This document shows positions 12,401 to 21,005 of a stretch of 34,027 nt of DNA, piece after piece. Where the stretch lies: NCBI GenBank assembly GCA_019648995.1, contig BLXT01006233.1, forward strand, positions 849,138-883,164, in the 5' to 3' direction. This DNA is from Plakobranchus ocellatus (taxonomy: Eukaryota; Mollusca; Gastropoda; Plakobranchidae). A program made the position numbers and the translations under genes. Position 1 is the stretch's first letter, and each line of letters opens with the position of its first letter. The notes under the pieces are model-generated. The model made no database searches. It saw only the letters and a list, made by a program, of their open reading frames with translations, and was not told the origin of the DNA.

Positions 12401-15400
12401 TGTAAACTAACTATATATTGGATGGAATATATTAATATACTGATATTTATGTTTCTTTTGGTTTGTACCCAGTCCTGATTATTTTATTGGTTGCACTGGT
12501 GTTGTATTTCACCATGGTAATTTTTGTGTTCAAAAGTCAAAGACTACGTATTATGCAAGTATCATTTTCATTCTTTTACATTTTTACTCATATTTTGGAT
12601 TATTTTTCTTTTGCTACTGTTTTTACCAGCATTTGGGATCTGAAGTTAGCTTGTCAACATCATTTCCTCGTCGAATGTTCACAGCAGCAGATAGAGATAA
12701 GACCTTACAGGAATTACAGCTTGCTCCCTCGGCAGCCATCCTTGTCATTCCTGTGAGTTGTCAGAATTACATCGTTCTCTTGGGTTAATAAATTCTTAAT
12801 GGGTTGGAAGATGTTGACAATAAGTTTTGAGTAGCCAGCATGTAGAGAAGAAAAACATGTTTTTTATTCAAATGTAATGAAACCAGCCTAGATGAAATTT
12901 TAGATGATTTAAATGGGTAGTCTATTTATAAACTCTTTTGATAGGAATTGCGAAAACTGGATTGGGTTTTAAAAATTGTTTTATTTTATGATTTTTTAAA
13001 AAAAATCTGAGATTAAATTATACAAGCATCAAACTGATTTGATTATTTGGCCTTGTATGTGTATTATGTTTGGTCAAAATTTGAGTGGGCCTGGGCCTTT
13101 AAGTTCACCAGTGCTATTATTATTTTAGCTTTGATTACCTTTTTAGATCCAGCGATTGCTAGAAAGTTCTCAAAGATGGGAGAACATTGATTACAGCAAG
13201 TTGTTAGATCGTATCCTGGAAACAAGATGAGTTTTGAATGTTTACATATTAAGGAGAGAGGATAAATTAGAGTATTTGACCAATCAATAGTTTTAGCTAT
13301 CCATAATTGCATAAGACTGTAAATTATACCTTTTTCTAGAATGAATGCTTGTTTAATATTGACCAAATAAGTCTAGTATTTTCTAGAAGGTGTGAGTAGT
13401 GTGTATAAAAGAGGGCACTTACGGATTGCTTGAGAGATTGCTGACACTTGTAAATTTGTAGACCTACAGAGAGTTAATTTGCTGATTTGAAGTTGTTCTT
13501 GATGTAAATTAGTGAAATATTTGTTCAACTTTCGATGAGACTTGGAGTGGTTTCTGTTCTTTAATCTATTTAACAGAACTCCTTGACAAAAGCAGTTTTC
13601 AGCTAGATCTATAATTGTATATCGCAAAGCCATTTGTGACATGTTTCTTGCAATTTGAACTGAAACCAAAATAGTTTCTTCTCCTTTTCTTCAATTTTAG
13701 TCTAAATGCCTGCCGTCAATTTGAGGGTAAAAAGAAAATGTAACATTTGGAGATAATATTTGATATTTTTATAGAAACTTGAATTGCCTTTTCTCACTAG
13801 ATTTTTTGTCACAAATCAATTTTCTTGAAATGAGGCATAGCTGTTGCCAATTATATTGTCTATAACATAATACAGGCCTTTATAGATATCAAGCTTACAT
13901 TTTAAAATATTTGGCCTTTTCTCACCGAAAATGGGGATCAAAGCGACTTTCAGTTACATAAAAAATAAAAAATCTTTAGAAACATTTTTTCAAGATATTG
14001 AAAAACCCTCTATGACTTTTTAAACATTGTGCTAGAAAACAAGTCAGGCAAGATTCAAATGATCTGAAGTTCAACTGTAGGAAAGGATATATTTTTAAAA
14101 TCACACATTTTGCTAATTGAAATTCAAGATGGTTACCATTACCGTAGCAACCATAGATAACATTTTTCAAAATACCTTTTCCCAGTAATATGACCACAAC
14201 AAATTCGTTGTTAGACCATATCTCTAATAATGAAAAAAAAAATTTACTCTGAGCTGCTGCCCCCTCCCTTTTTAGTCGAATTTGATGGGAATAGACCAAA
14301 AGTTTGATTTAATAAGACTAGGAGATTGGAATTATCCATTTTTTTAAAAAGTCATTCAGAAAAAAGAACGTGAAAAATAATATTTAGTGGATTTCCTTTC
14401 TAATCACGTTTTTTTTCTATGTTGTGTATCTGATGGATCACCTTCAGCTTACCTCAGCTGTGACGTTGTTGTTTCAATTTTTTTATTTTTATTTTTGTAA
14501 ATTTGCCATTTCCACAATAGCCTTCAAGAGCCACATCTCAAAACAAATCTTTTATCTTATCACAGAATCAAGTCTGACTTATCCAATTTTCAGCTATATT
14601 AATAATGTACAAGGAATTTAATGGAAAGAATCAATAAGATTCATAATGCACAGTTGGCTCATCCANNNNNNNNNNNNNNNNNNNNNNNNNNNNNNNNNNN
14701 NNNNNNNNNNNNNNNNNNNNNNNNNNNNNNNNNNNNNNNNNNNNNNNNNNNNNNNNNNNNNNNNNNNNNNNNNNNNNNNNNNNNNNNNNNNNNNNNNNNN
14801 NNNNNNNNNNNNNNNNNNNNNNNNNNNNNNNNNNNNNNNNNNNNNNNNNNNNNNNNNNNNNNNNNNNNNNNNNNNNNNNNNNNNNNNNNNNNNNNNNNNN
14901 NNNNNNNNNNNNNNNNNNNNNNNNNNNNNNNNNNNNNNNNNNNNNNNNNNNNNNNNNNNNNNNNNNNNNNNNNNNNNNNNNNNNNNNNNCTAATAAATTC
15001 CATTCTCTTTCTTTTTTTTTGTAGCGCGGACAATCAGGAAGCGAAATTCGAAGTTCAAGGGACGCTGGACTTGTGGCCAACATCACAAATCTAGTCCTCT
15101 CACCTTTCTTCTTTGTTTGGAATATTCTATGTTCCTTACTAGGCTTTTCTGGTTCGTCTCCTCCCAGTCCTCAGGAGCAAACATCTTCAGGGGGATCTGC
15201 TGCAACTTCCTCAGACAGGAACAGGAGCGGGTTTGCACTGTTTTCACTTCTTCAATAACAAATCATACTCCTATGAAATTAGGCTTCGTCAAAATAGTGG
15301 GCAGGAATTGCAAGTCACTGGATAGAAGAAGCAGTCGATTTTTGTTTTATAAGCTATCATTATTATTGATGTTGCAATATTTTAGATGGCCTTTACCTTG

Positions 15401-16465
15401 TCTTCTATACAAGTCACATCAATAAATTAAGGCTCCTCAATCTAACCAAATAGGATGCAAGCCTGATATGACCAGGTTGCCCTTCATAGAGGAAGGGTTG
15501 AATGAAAGATTTAAATAATGTGTTTTATTCATGTTCTTTTGACTGTTTCTTCAGAATTCTTGGACTTATTTTCCTCTGAGAGTTTTGTTGTTTTTTTTTT
15601 AATACAATTGATTAAAGAAATCATTGAGAAAATAAGTTTTATTTTTAAGATATGGTTAAAAAAAAGAGGATAAATGGACATTAATTGTTTCTTTGATTTT
15701 TTCTTTTCTATTGTTTTCATATCTCAGCTTTTGAAAATTGTTTTTGCCATACAAGGCTCCATTTTATATATTGTTTATAAGCATTCTGGATAGTTTTTCC
15801 TCTCATGCACATCAAATTGCACAGGTTTATCCACACAAAGAAATATCCTCATCCTCTCATGGTCATCAAATTTAATTAACCAGGTTTAATCACAAAAGAA
15901 TTGACACTAATAACAGCTCTATTCTCTTATGCATATATTACATGTACTGGATATCTCAATCTTCCTATTAGAGCATCTATTTTTAAACAAGTTCTCATAG
16001 TAACTCCATGAAAGTTTTTAAAGTAATAAATTGTTTTACTGAACTTAAATATGAGTTTGCAAATAGTCTTAAAATTGTTTCCTCTTTTATTTTTTTTTTG
16101 TTTGGGTTTCTTAGGGCTCATTTTGCATTCAAATCAAAAATTTTTTTTGGCCAGATCACATTAATAGGGACCAAAATATTTTTTTGTAGAAAGGACATTT
16201 TACTCAAAACAGCACTGATTCAAAATGAGTGGGGCAAATGTGAAATAAGAGAAATAGCTTTTATGATTGTGTCTAATAATGTTTCATAAAAATTATGTTT
16301 ATGCAAAGTAAAATCTTGCTTCATTCTGCTTCCAGTTTGCAAAAAGGACCTGCTACCTCAAACTCGAGGCAGGAAGGTGCAATCCGAAGATTCCGCAACA
16401 CTCAAGATGATGATGATGAGGATGAGAGAAACACGTGGAACGGGAATTCCACTCAGCAGATGTAG
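377..16465 (+). CDS. UBXN4: UBXN4 (erasin/UBXD2): ER-anchored UBX-domain p97 adaptor, 13 coding exons
   Basis: Join: 377-458, 972-1077, 2049-2077, 2879-2997, 4433-4550, 5393-5474, 7284-7338, 8142-8311, 9803-9925, 11636-11738, 12630-12752, 15025-15230, 16336-16465. This gives 1446 nt, 481 residues plus stop, with all phases consistent and all introns GT-AG. The vertebrate protein is about 508 residues. Layout: residues 1-112, thioredoxin-like N-terminal domain (start MKWFQGDIPSAIK; block PVVVIPSIFFIGDNGVPLEV); 113-170, Ala/Ser/acidic linker; about 172-294, charged coiled coil; 295-370, UBX domain with the FPRR loop at 341-344, the p97/VCP-binding signature; 386-411, hydrophobic hairpin expected to insert in the ER membrane; then a low-complexity stretch and a conserved end, NTWNGNSTQQM. 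In mammals UBXN4 recruits p97 to the ER surface and promotes ERAD. The start is fixed by homology and by the upstream in-frame stop. The neighbour TMUB, downstream on the same strand, is also an ERAD factor. No other family fits this domain order. Confidence 0.95.
972..1077 (+). CDS. UBXN4: UBXN4 coding exon 2
   Basis: Starts after TTTCAG and completes Gly28. It encodes GDCDKTREMENNLHSEEVT and then a short beta strand, AVAVKLAGG. The donor is GGAAG|GTAGGA. The exon ends after two bases of the next codon. Confidence 0.88.
1078..2878 (+). other. UBXN4 introns 2 and 3 (flanking the microexon)
   Basis: AT-rich intron sequence, interrupted only by the microexon at 2049-2077. It has poly-T and poly-A tracts (for example 1232-1250 and 2034-2045) and a short ATT run near 1978-1992. 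No repeat family or other coding sequence was recognised. Confidence 0.7.
2049..2077 (+). CDS. UBXN4: UBXN4 coding exon 3, 29-nt microexon
   Basis: A long T tract with CAG precedes 29 nt that complete Ser63 and encode NDCKFFSQI plus the first base of Tyr; GTATCC follows. The peptide S-N-D-C-K-F-F-S-Q-I-Y aligns with the vertebrate S-E-A-C-L-Q-F-S-Q-I-Y just before PVV. Both flanking phases and the expected length match exactly. Confidence 0.88.
2879..2997 (+). CDS. UBXN4: UBXN4 coding exon 4
   Basis: Starts after TGCTGCAG and completes Tyr73. It encodes PVVVIPSIFFIGDNGVPLEV, the best conserved block of the N-terminal thioredoxin-like domain, and ends KKTLE. The donor is GAG|GTAGTA, phase 0. 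A second AG 8 nt upstream is discussed in the findings. Confidence 0.93.
2998..4432 (+). other. UBXN4 intron 4 with probable transposon debris
   Basis: The middle, about 3520-4330, differs from the AT-rich surroundings. It has AGATCTA-type motifs (3538-3810) with a TAGATCTAGATCT cluster around 3779-3802. A minus-strand open stretch (3900-3769) would begin MEDQNSDTEFAYELDVD and run into a DEEEVILL stretch. A GC-rich island at 4215-4315 has repeated TTGGGCCGG. I read this as one or more old non-autonomous elements. The minus-strand ORF is short and not recognised. Confidence 0.4.
4218..4318. repeat. GC-rich direct repeat, three TTGGGCCGG copies
   Basis: TTGGGCCGG occurs at 4225, 4259 and 4303. 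The second copy is followed by GATAAAC and the third by TATAAAC; CGGCCGG precedes the first and third. The base composition contrasts sharply with the AT-rich intron. The family is not recognised. Confidence 0.6.
4433..4550 (+). CDS. UBXN4: UBXN4 coding exon 5 (linker)
   Basis: Starts after AAATAG, phase 0. It encodes an Ala/Ser/Glu/Gln-rich stretch (IQKSTSATAAEAASS...) ending at Ala plus one base, with donor GCTG|GTATGT. The sequence is poorly conserved, as expected for a disordered linker. It is supported mainly by phase, splice sites and an open frame through 118 nt. Confidence 0.82.
5117..5265. repeat. Degenerate tandem repeat in UBXN4 intron 5
   Basis: About four imperfect units start near 5117, 5157, 5188 and 5228. 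They share a core like GTAATCAGTAAACAGATTGT, with steps of about 31-40 bp. Related outlying copies are at 4727-4770 (ACAGATTGCTATA; GTAATCGGTAGA). The rest of the intron (4551-5392) is plain AT-rich sequence. Confidence 0.55.
5393..5474 (+). CDS. UBXN4: UBXN4 coding exon 6 (linker to coiled coil)
   Basis: Starts after TTTACAG. It encodes an acidic stretch (AEEVDETGSGDDNSN) and then SLEERVDR, which corresponds to the start of the vertebrate coiled coil (RVERL region). The donor is ATAG|GTAAGT, a strong consensus. Confidence 0.87.
5475..7283 (+). other. UBXN4 intron 6
   Basis: AT-rich, with several poly-T/poly-A tracts (6238-6252, 6965-7025). A perfect 8-bp hairpin lies at 5750-5769: TGGGGCTT, loop AGCC, AAGCCCCA. 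Open stretches on both strands have no recognisable protein similarity. No other gene was seen. Confidence 0.6.
7284..7338 (+). CDS. UBXN4: UBXN4 coding exon 7 (coiled coil)
   Basis: A short 55-nt exon after a C/T-rich tract and CAG. It encodes R-AKELLEQKRQEKMRKEAE, with donor GAA|GTAATT, phase 0. Its charged heptad-like character matches the start of the long coiled coil. Confidence 0.88.
7339..9802 (+). other. UBXN4 introns 7 and 8
   Basis: Two AT-rich introns around exon 8. They hold a (TA)n run near 7925-7937, an (AG)n run at about 8672-8685, homopolymer A/T tracts and a (GT)n run just before exon 9. No gene, structured RNA or interspersed repeat was recognised. Confidence 0.6.
8142..8311 (+). 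CDS. UBXN4: UBXN4 coding exon 8 (coiled coil)
   Basis: Follows ATCTTAG. It encodes residues 198-253, including EARQKEIERRNIGQ and LARQKVKEEIERDR, dominated by Glu/Lys/Arg/Gln. The donor is ACAG|GTTGGT. It corresponds to the vertebrate EIERRKTGKE region. Confidence 0.92.
9803..9925 (+). CDS. UBXN4: UBXN4 coding exon 9 (coiled coil)
   Basis: Starts after a (GT)n stretch and GCAG. It encodes RAEKALKFNKQKNEQAQARE and continues as an Ala/Glu/Gln/Arg helix. The donor is AGAAG|GTAGGT. The last ~12 coding bases plus the start of the intron form the unit that recurs as a minisatellite in intron 9. Confidence 0.93.
9973..11035. mobile_element. Non-autonomous TTAA element (piggyBac-type MITE), 1055 bp
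   Basis: The element is 9977-11031, flanked by TTAA at 9973-9976 and 11032-11035. The left end reads CCCTATTTCTGCC. The right end, reverse-complemented, reads CTCTATTTCTGCC: 12 of 13 bases match. TTAA duplication and ends starting CCCT are characteristic of piggyBac-superfamily elements. The left flank GTAGG-TTAA and right flank TTAA-GCAGAGATTT together restore one unit of the surrounding minisatellite, which directly shows the empty site. No transposase ORF is present, so the element must have been mobilised in trans. The family name is inference; the insertion structure is seen. Confidence 0.85.
10579..11012. repeat. 217-bp direct duplication inside the TTAA element
   Basis: Two tandem copies begin ACATCTAGGCTTTT at 10579 and 10796. 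Each carries TTGGTATCAAACCAAGTATA, GCAACCCAGGAA, ATGTCATCGGCTTT and ACCACAGGAATTCGCC. The copies are clearly diverged, with small indels, so the duplication is not recent. Confidence 0.85.
11636..11738 (+). CDS. UBXN4: UBXN4 coding exon 10 (UBX domain, first half)
   Basis: Starts after TTTTTGCAG. It encodes S-DIARIQFRMADGSFLTQQF and continues to EEFIIQ. This matches the UBX opening R-I-Q-F-R-x-x-D-G-S, the ubiquitin-like first beta hairpin. The donor is CAG|GTATAG, phase 0. Confidence 0.95.
11890..12015 (+). mobile_element. SINE-like element, copy A
   Basis: GGTTCGAGCCC at about 11917 is a good RNA polymerase III B box. It is followed by CACCCTGGCCTGAC, GGCCCGAAAGCCTGAG, ACCTTGT and GTGGACTGGCTATAT. 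The same order of blocks recurs at 32765-32900, and the tail also at 19498-19560 and 28508-28556. It looks like a 5'-truncated tRNA-derived SINE; the family is not named. Confidence 0.6.
12027..12083 (+). mobile_element. tRNA-like SINE head fragment
   Basis: TGGTGCAGTTGTAAGAG resembles an A box. About 30 bases later, TTTTTGAGCCC is in the B-box position. It directly follows SINE-like copy A and may be the start of a second, degraded copy. Confidence 0.35.
12630..12752 (+). CDS. UBXN4: UBXN4 coding exon 11 (UBX domain, second half)
   Basis: Starts after TTACCAG. It encodes residues 330-370. SFPRRMFTAADRDKTLQELQ includes the FPR loop (341-343) that inserts into the p97 N-domain in UBX proteins. 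LAPSAAILVIP is the last strand. The donor is CCT|GTGAGT, phase 0. Confidence 0.95.
12753..15024 (+). other. UBXN4 intron 11, including assembly gap
   Basis: AT-rich intron containing 324 N at 14666-14989. The visible sequence holds only open stretches without recognisable similarity. The protein is continuous across this intron, so the gap probably hides intronic sequence only. Confidence 0.7.
14666..14989. other. Assembly gap (324 N)
   Basis: An uninterrupted run of N. Any open reading frame drawn through it is an artefact. Confidence 0.99.
15025..15230 (+). CDS. UBXN4: UBXN4 coding exon 12 (membrane hairpin)
   Basis: Starts after TTTGTAG just beyond the N gap. It encodes RGQSGSEIRSSRDAG and then a hydrophobic stretch, residues 386-411 (LSPFFFVWNILCSLLGF), expected to anchor the protein in the ER membrane as a hairpin. 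A Ser/Pro/Gly-rich segment follows. The exon 11 to exon 12 join is in phase and collinear with the vertebrate protein, so no exon need be missing in the gap. The donor is GCGG|GTTTGC. Confidence 0.92.
15231..16335 (+). other. UBXN4 intron 12
   Basis: AT-rich, with homopolymer T tracts. No repeat family or second gene was recognised. A variant that reads through the exon 12 donor would add GFALFSLLQ and stop at TAA 15256-15258. Confidence 0.6.
16336..16465 (+). CDS. UBXN4: UBXN4 coding exon 13 (C-terminal tail)
   Basis: Starts after GCTTCCAG. It encodes GLQKGPATSNSRQEG, then IRRFRNTQDDDDEDERNTW, ending NGNSTQQM and TAG at 16463-16465. The last 11 residues are the same as in the vertebrate protein, which fixes the stop. 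Confidence 0.95.
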
Positions 16466-17290
16466 TGAAACAAAGAATCCTCCAAACTTAGAAACACACT
16501 CTGAGAGATTTGAAATTCCCTTTTAACTTTTTGAATAGACTTGAAAACATCTGAGTAATTATTTGCCTCTTACAATGTACAGTTATTGACATCATTTTCT
16601 TCAAGGAACAGGTTTTTTTTAGAGTTAAGGAAAGACTTTGAGAGATATTTATTTCTTTTGAATTTTTTTTCATACATACTAAGTAAAATTTGCTTCCCTC
16701 AATGAGCAGCAATGGACATCGTTGTTTTCCGGAGCTAAATTTTTTTTTCATTTGAGTGTTTAAGGATAGTCACTTGCCAAAACTTTAGCAAGTGGAGTAA
16801 ATAAGTGCTTTTAGTTTTTTTTTGCCAATAATTTAGATTTTTCTGCATCCAATTTTTTTTTTTTTTTTTTTGCACGGGTGGCATAGTCTCTCTTTCTTAA
16901 AATCACAGGCACAAAGTGTCAATGTTCAAGTGGTGATTTTAGAAATTATAATAATTGAAAGCAGAGATCATTTTACATAAGACTAAAGCATATAAACCAT
17001 CTAAGGGCGAACAGAAGAGATATGTGTATTTTATACCTTATATTCATCTTTGATTTTCTTTTGCCATGTACATTTTAAAAATACCATAAATTATTATTGA
17101 TGTCTGAAACAAAATTTGATCTTATGGTTGCCATGCAATAAAATGCAAAATGCATCAGAATTTTAAATAATCGTCCTCTTACTTTTTGTGTGTGTATGTG
17201 TAATTAAACTTAAACCCTGGGCTTAGAAATGATGTTATGTGAAAATTCTTCAGCTCTGAGGAATAAAGTTTTTTTAGATTTTGTTTTACC
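16466..17290 (+). other. UBXN4: UBXN4 3' UTR and polyadenylation signals
   Basis: AATAAA occurs at 17137-17142 and again at 17262-17267. The second is followed by GTTTTTTTAGATTTTG, a U-rich downstream element, and is the more convincing cleavage signal. This predicts a 3' UTR of about 0.8 kb with many T-rich tracts. Confidence 0.6.
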
Positions 17291-18548
17291 TTTGATTATA
17301 CAATTTGTTCTATTGAAGAGGCAAACTTCTATGCGTAAGGCAAAAATGTAAAAAATACGAGAGCAAAAACTCACGATAAGGTAGCATTCACATAACCTAC
17401 TACATGTACTTAGGTTTTGAACACATAATCATTAGTAGTCAAAAACGAAAAACTTAGGTTTCTTTAAAGCTCCGGTGTTAGTCTGAAGTCTTATGAAAAT
17501 TTTAAAAATGAATCGGATAAAAAAGAAAGGAATGATATAAACCCCTGCTTGAAATGATACAATTTTTTTTTTTTTTTATGTTTTCTCTGACCGAGATACA
17601 AATACATCCTAAAAAGATAATACATTTTGGAATATCACAGAGAGAAATAGAAACAATCTTCAGATGTAGTAAAAATTACATTCGCTTTCTTAGCTGAGGA
17701 TTTAGCGTGATTAGAAAAAAAGATGAAGGATGCATTAATGAGCGAATATTATTGTACTGTATTTATTCTTTCCTCATAGTCTGATAGAATGCAGTGAATT
17801 TAGAAATTTCAAAGATCTGTAAGTGGGTGTGTATTATAATGCCTCTTATTTATTTTCTCGAAGATTTAGTGCTATCAATAATTTTTCCTACTAGATACTT
17901 TTATGCTGTTTTTGCACTGATAAAAAATTATTACAAACAATAACAATTCATAATATCAGAGATGCAACAAATAGTAATAATACACGTAATATGAAAAAAA
18001 AATGCTTTGCACACCTGGATATTAATTTGAATCTCTACAAATGAAAAGCTTCAAATTATTTTCGATTACACTTGGCCATAGCCTCTAGTTTTATGAGATC
18101 GCTACCCAGGAAGCACTACAATCAATACAAAATCTAGGAATCGAAAGATGCGTTGGCAAATGAGTTAAGTGTGATAATCGTCAAATTTAAATCGTGTAAG
18201 TATTTTTTAAAGTACTTAACAGTTTTAGTTTCAAATAGAGGTAGACCTACCAGTACAAATGTCAAGCCCAGGAATGAAATGCGGCCTCTTTATTAGGTGT
18301 TATTGTAAGTGTATTTTACACTATTCTCATAAACTAATGGTTCAGTCAGCCAGACACTTCACTGACTTCTCTATATAACAATCATATGTGTATGTTTAGA
18401 GTTTCCCTATTCCCTAGCTATAGTCTATTCTATGGCTGTAGCTGACACCATTTAGTGACTTTAGTGCATTCCATTTTCCATAAACATTCTCCTATCTCTC
18501 CTCTTGATTTATGATTGCCCCCCCCCCTTTTTTTTTTCCCCTCTATAA

Positions 18549-18567
18549 ACACACACACACACACACA
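18549..18567. repeat. (CA)n microsatellite
   Basis: An ACACAC run of about 19 bases, preceded by C-run and T-run sequence. Confidence 0.85.
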
Positions 18568-19009
18568 TTTTTCCAACCATCTGGAATGAATTTACTTGCT
18601 CTCTATTCGTCACAAAAAAAAAAACCCTTTGCACTTGACATTGTTTTATTTTTCGATCTGTCAATTTCAGTTTTTCTTACTCTTTTTTTTTTTTATTTAG
18701 GATTTAAAATCGGCTTTCTCTTCTTTATGAATTTTCGGTTGTCTGGCTAAATATGAGCTAATCAGGCACACATCGCTGTGAATACTTTTGCGCTTGATCG
18801 TTAAAAAAAAAGAATATTAACCAAAAATGTATTAAGGATATTATCTTCAAATCTTCCTTCGACAGAATTGAGATGGATTTATAAATTACACAAACTTTTT
18901 TTTTTCCCGTAAGCCTACAGGTGTGAAATTTATTGTCCAAAATGTGAGTATAGCCTGATTTACCTAGATTTCCTCACATAAATTCCTCCCATGCTTTAGT
19001 AAGTATTGT

Positions 19010-19130
19010 TTAGGTAACGCTGGATGGGGTGGACAGAACTGTAGAGTGTTTCTTTTGGTATGTTCGCGGGATCTTTGGGCGATTTTCGCGGGGTTTCGGC
19101 TAGAGATTGGTTTGTAAGACTCGAACCATT
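19010..19130. promoter_or_regulatory. CpG-rich patch, candidate promoter
   Basis: CpGs cluster here (TTCGCGGGAT, GGGCGATT, TTCGCGGGG, TTCGGC) in a window that is otherwise poor in CpG. It could be part of a TMUB promoter or unannotated first exon, or simply transposon debris. No core promoter motif is clear. Confidence 0.2.
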
Positions 19131-19497
19131 CTTCCACAAATAAATATGATAAGCATCTCCATATCCTACACTACATTGCATGTAAGTGTAAGTATGAGAG
19201 CTGATGTAGACCTATTTTGCTATATAGAATATTATAATGAGGCAGTAATATGATTTCTTAGTCACCACACTCTTTTGTCGCAGGAGTAATTTGAGAAAAA
19301 GGGACATGTTCGATGCTTTTTGATCCATGGCTCCTGAGTGGCACATTCCGGAAATGGGTGGGTGGGAGGCGGTGGTTCAAGTTGAGAACCATAGTTTACA
19401 TATAAACTGATATAGTTTTACAGGCCATCTTGCACTAGGCAGCTCCCTAATAGATTTTTATTTACAAGTTCTCCCTTCGCCTATTTTCGTTATCACC

Positions 19498-19560
19498 ATC
19501 CTTCGCCTGACAAAGGCCCGAAAGCACGGGATCCCAATGTTGTGGATGAACTATATTATC
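19498..19560 (+). mobile_element. SINE-like tail, copy C
   Basis: TTCGCCTGAC-AAAGGCCCGAAAGCACGGGATC and then TTGTGGATGAACTATAT matches the tail of copy A at 11941-11995. No tRNA-like head is visible. Confidence 0.5.
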
Positions 19561-20364
19561 ACTGTACTTCTCCCTCTTCTCTTTTTCTGATCCCATAAAT
19601 CTTTCTGACTTTATCCGTCTCTCTCCTACCTACCTTTTGCCTCTTTCGTATAAAAACGGTGGAATCGCCTCTACTGCGCTCTTCAAAAGACGTAGTCCCA
19701 TGCTCTGCCTACATATTTACTTTTACATAATTATATTGCTTATCTTTGAAATTGTGATCCAGGCTTATGTTAAATTTATTTACTCAATTATTCAATTGTT
19801 CATAATTCCCTTTTTTTTTCTCTCAACATCCTTTCCTCATTCACTTGCATCAGCAGCCTACTGCACTTTCTTCTTCAGACACTTGCAGACCAAAATACCA
19901 CCCCTGCTTGGCAGAAAATATCAATAGAGACACCGACACACCACTCATTTCGCTGTGACAATCGGAAAATATTAAAATTAACCTAAGAGCAGTTGGCAAA
20001 ATACAAAAACGATAGGCCTTGAGAGTCATTGGTCAAAATTCTGTCAAAATGTGTCGTTATGCTTTCGATTATTGCTACTAGTACTATCCGTATATGAAAA
20101 TCCACTAGTACTGTTAATCTTGTTATGTGATGATGCCATCTCAACTTTTTTTCTATTTTTTTTTTTTTTTACAGTGGCAAGGAGATCTTCATAGGCCCCT
20201 ATTGTACGATTCGTACTCCGTACTTTCGACCGACACATTTTCACATTAAGGGCAATAACACTTATATTTATTGCTCTAAAACATTTTTAGAGTAATCCCC
20301 CCTGAGTGTAGGCTACATCGATTGACTGATGATATTCAGAGACAACTCAGCTCACAATATAAAA

Positions 20365-21005
20365 GTATTAGATCTAGAAGTCAACCTTTAAGTTTGTCTT
20401 GGTTGGATCTACAGAATAACACAAGTATGCGATAAAATCATTGAATAGGTTTCTGGAAACAAATGTAAAGCAAATAATAGATCAAGATCTCAATATAGTC
20501 TAAACAGTATAACGTTTCGATAGATCTCATGTAATGTTAAGGCCTAGATCTAGATCTAGTAGATCTATCTTGATTCTTATCATCTGCGGTCCCAACGAAA
20601 CTGATGATGCTGACAAAATAAAGTGAGTTTTAGCTCTAAATCTGGTCTGATTTAGAATTAAAACGTGGTAGAGGGAAAACGAAAAGCAATTTGTGGAGTT
20701 CTCTCATATTTATATAAATATATTTCTAAATCGGACCCCATCAACTAAAATAGAAAAAAAAAACAAACTTATTTCGTCGTACTATCGGTAGGTCTAAACA
20801 TAACACAAAACCTGCTGTAACTCTTACAGACCGCAGATGGTAAGGATTAGATAATCTCTATCTACATCTAGTATCTATATCTTCACAAAGATCTAGATTC
20901 TACGTCTCGACTTAGAACTGGTCAAGACATTTCAATAGTCTTTTTAGGTCCTACAGCGGGATCCCCCTGGCCTAAGTCTAATGTTCATACATCTAGATCT
21001 TCAGC
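20365..21005. repeat. AGATCTA-rich region
   Basis: AGATCT/TAGATC motifs are dense at 20370-20377, 20546-20568, 20860-20895 and 20990-21000. Similar motif clusters occur at 3538-3810 and 32677-32705. They look like degenerate simple repeats or parts of one repeat family. Confidence 0.4.

Larger units (their letters stand above)
11739..12629 (+). other. UBXN4 intron 10 with SINE-like copies
   Basis: Carries the SINE-like copy at about 11890-12015 and a second tRNA-like head at about 12027-12083. The remainder (12084-12629) is AT-rich with no recognised content. Confidence 0.6.

Noticed and set aside
14621-15094. Long open reading frames on both strands through the N run
   Set aside because: They are open only because undetermined bases contain no stop codons.
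19360-19400. Possible hAT-type inverted repeat (GGTTCTCAACTTGAACC on the minus strand)
   Set aside because: Only one end was found, with no matching terminal repeat or 8-bp duplication.
20178-20244. Minus-strand first-exon-like stretch (MCRSKVRSTNRTIG) followed by GTAAAA
   Set aside because: No similarity, no partner exon, and the donor lies in a homopolymer tract. Repeat debris is more likely.
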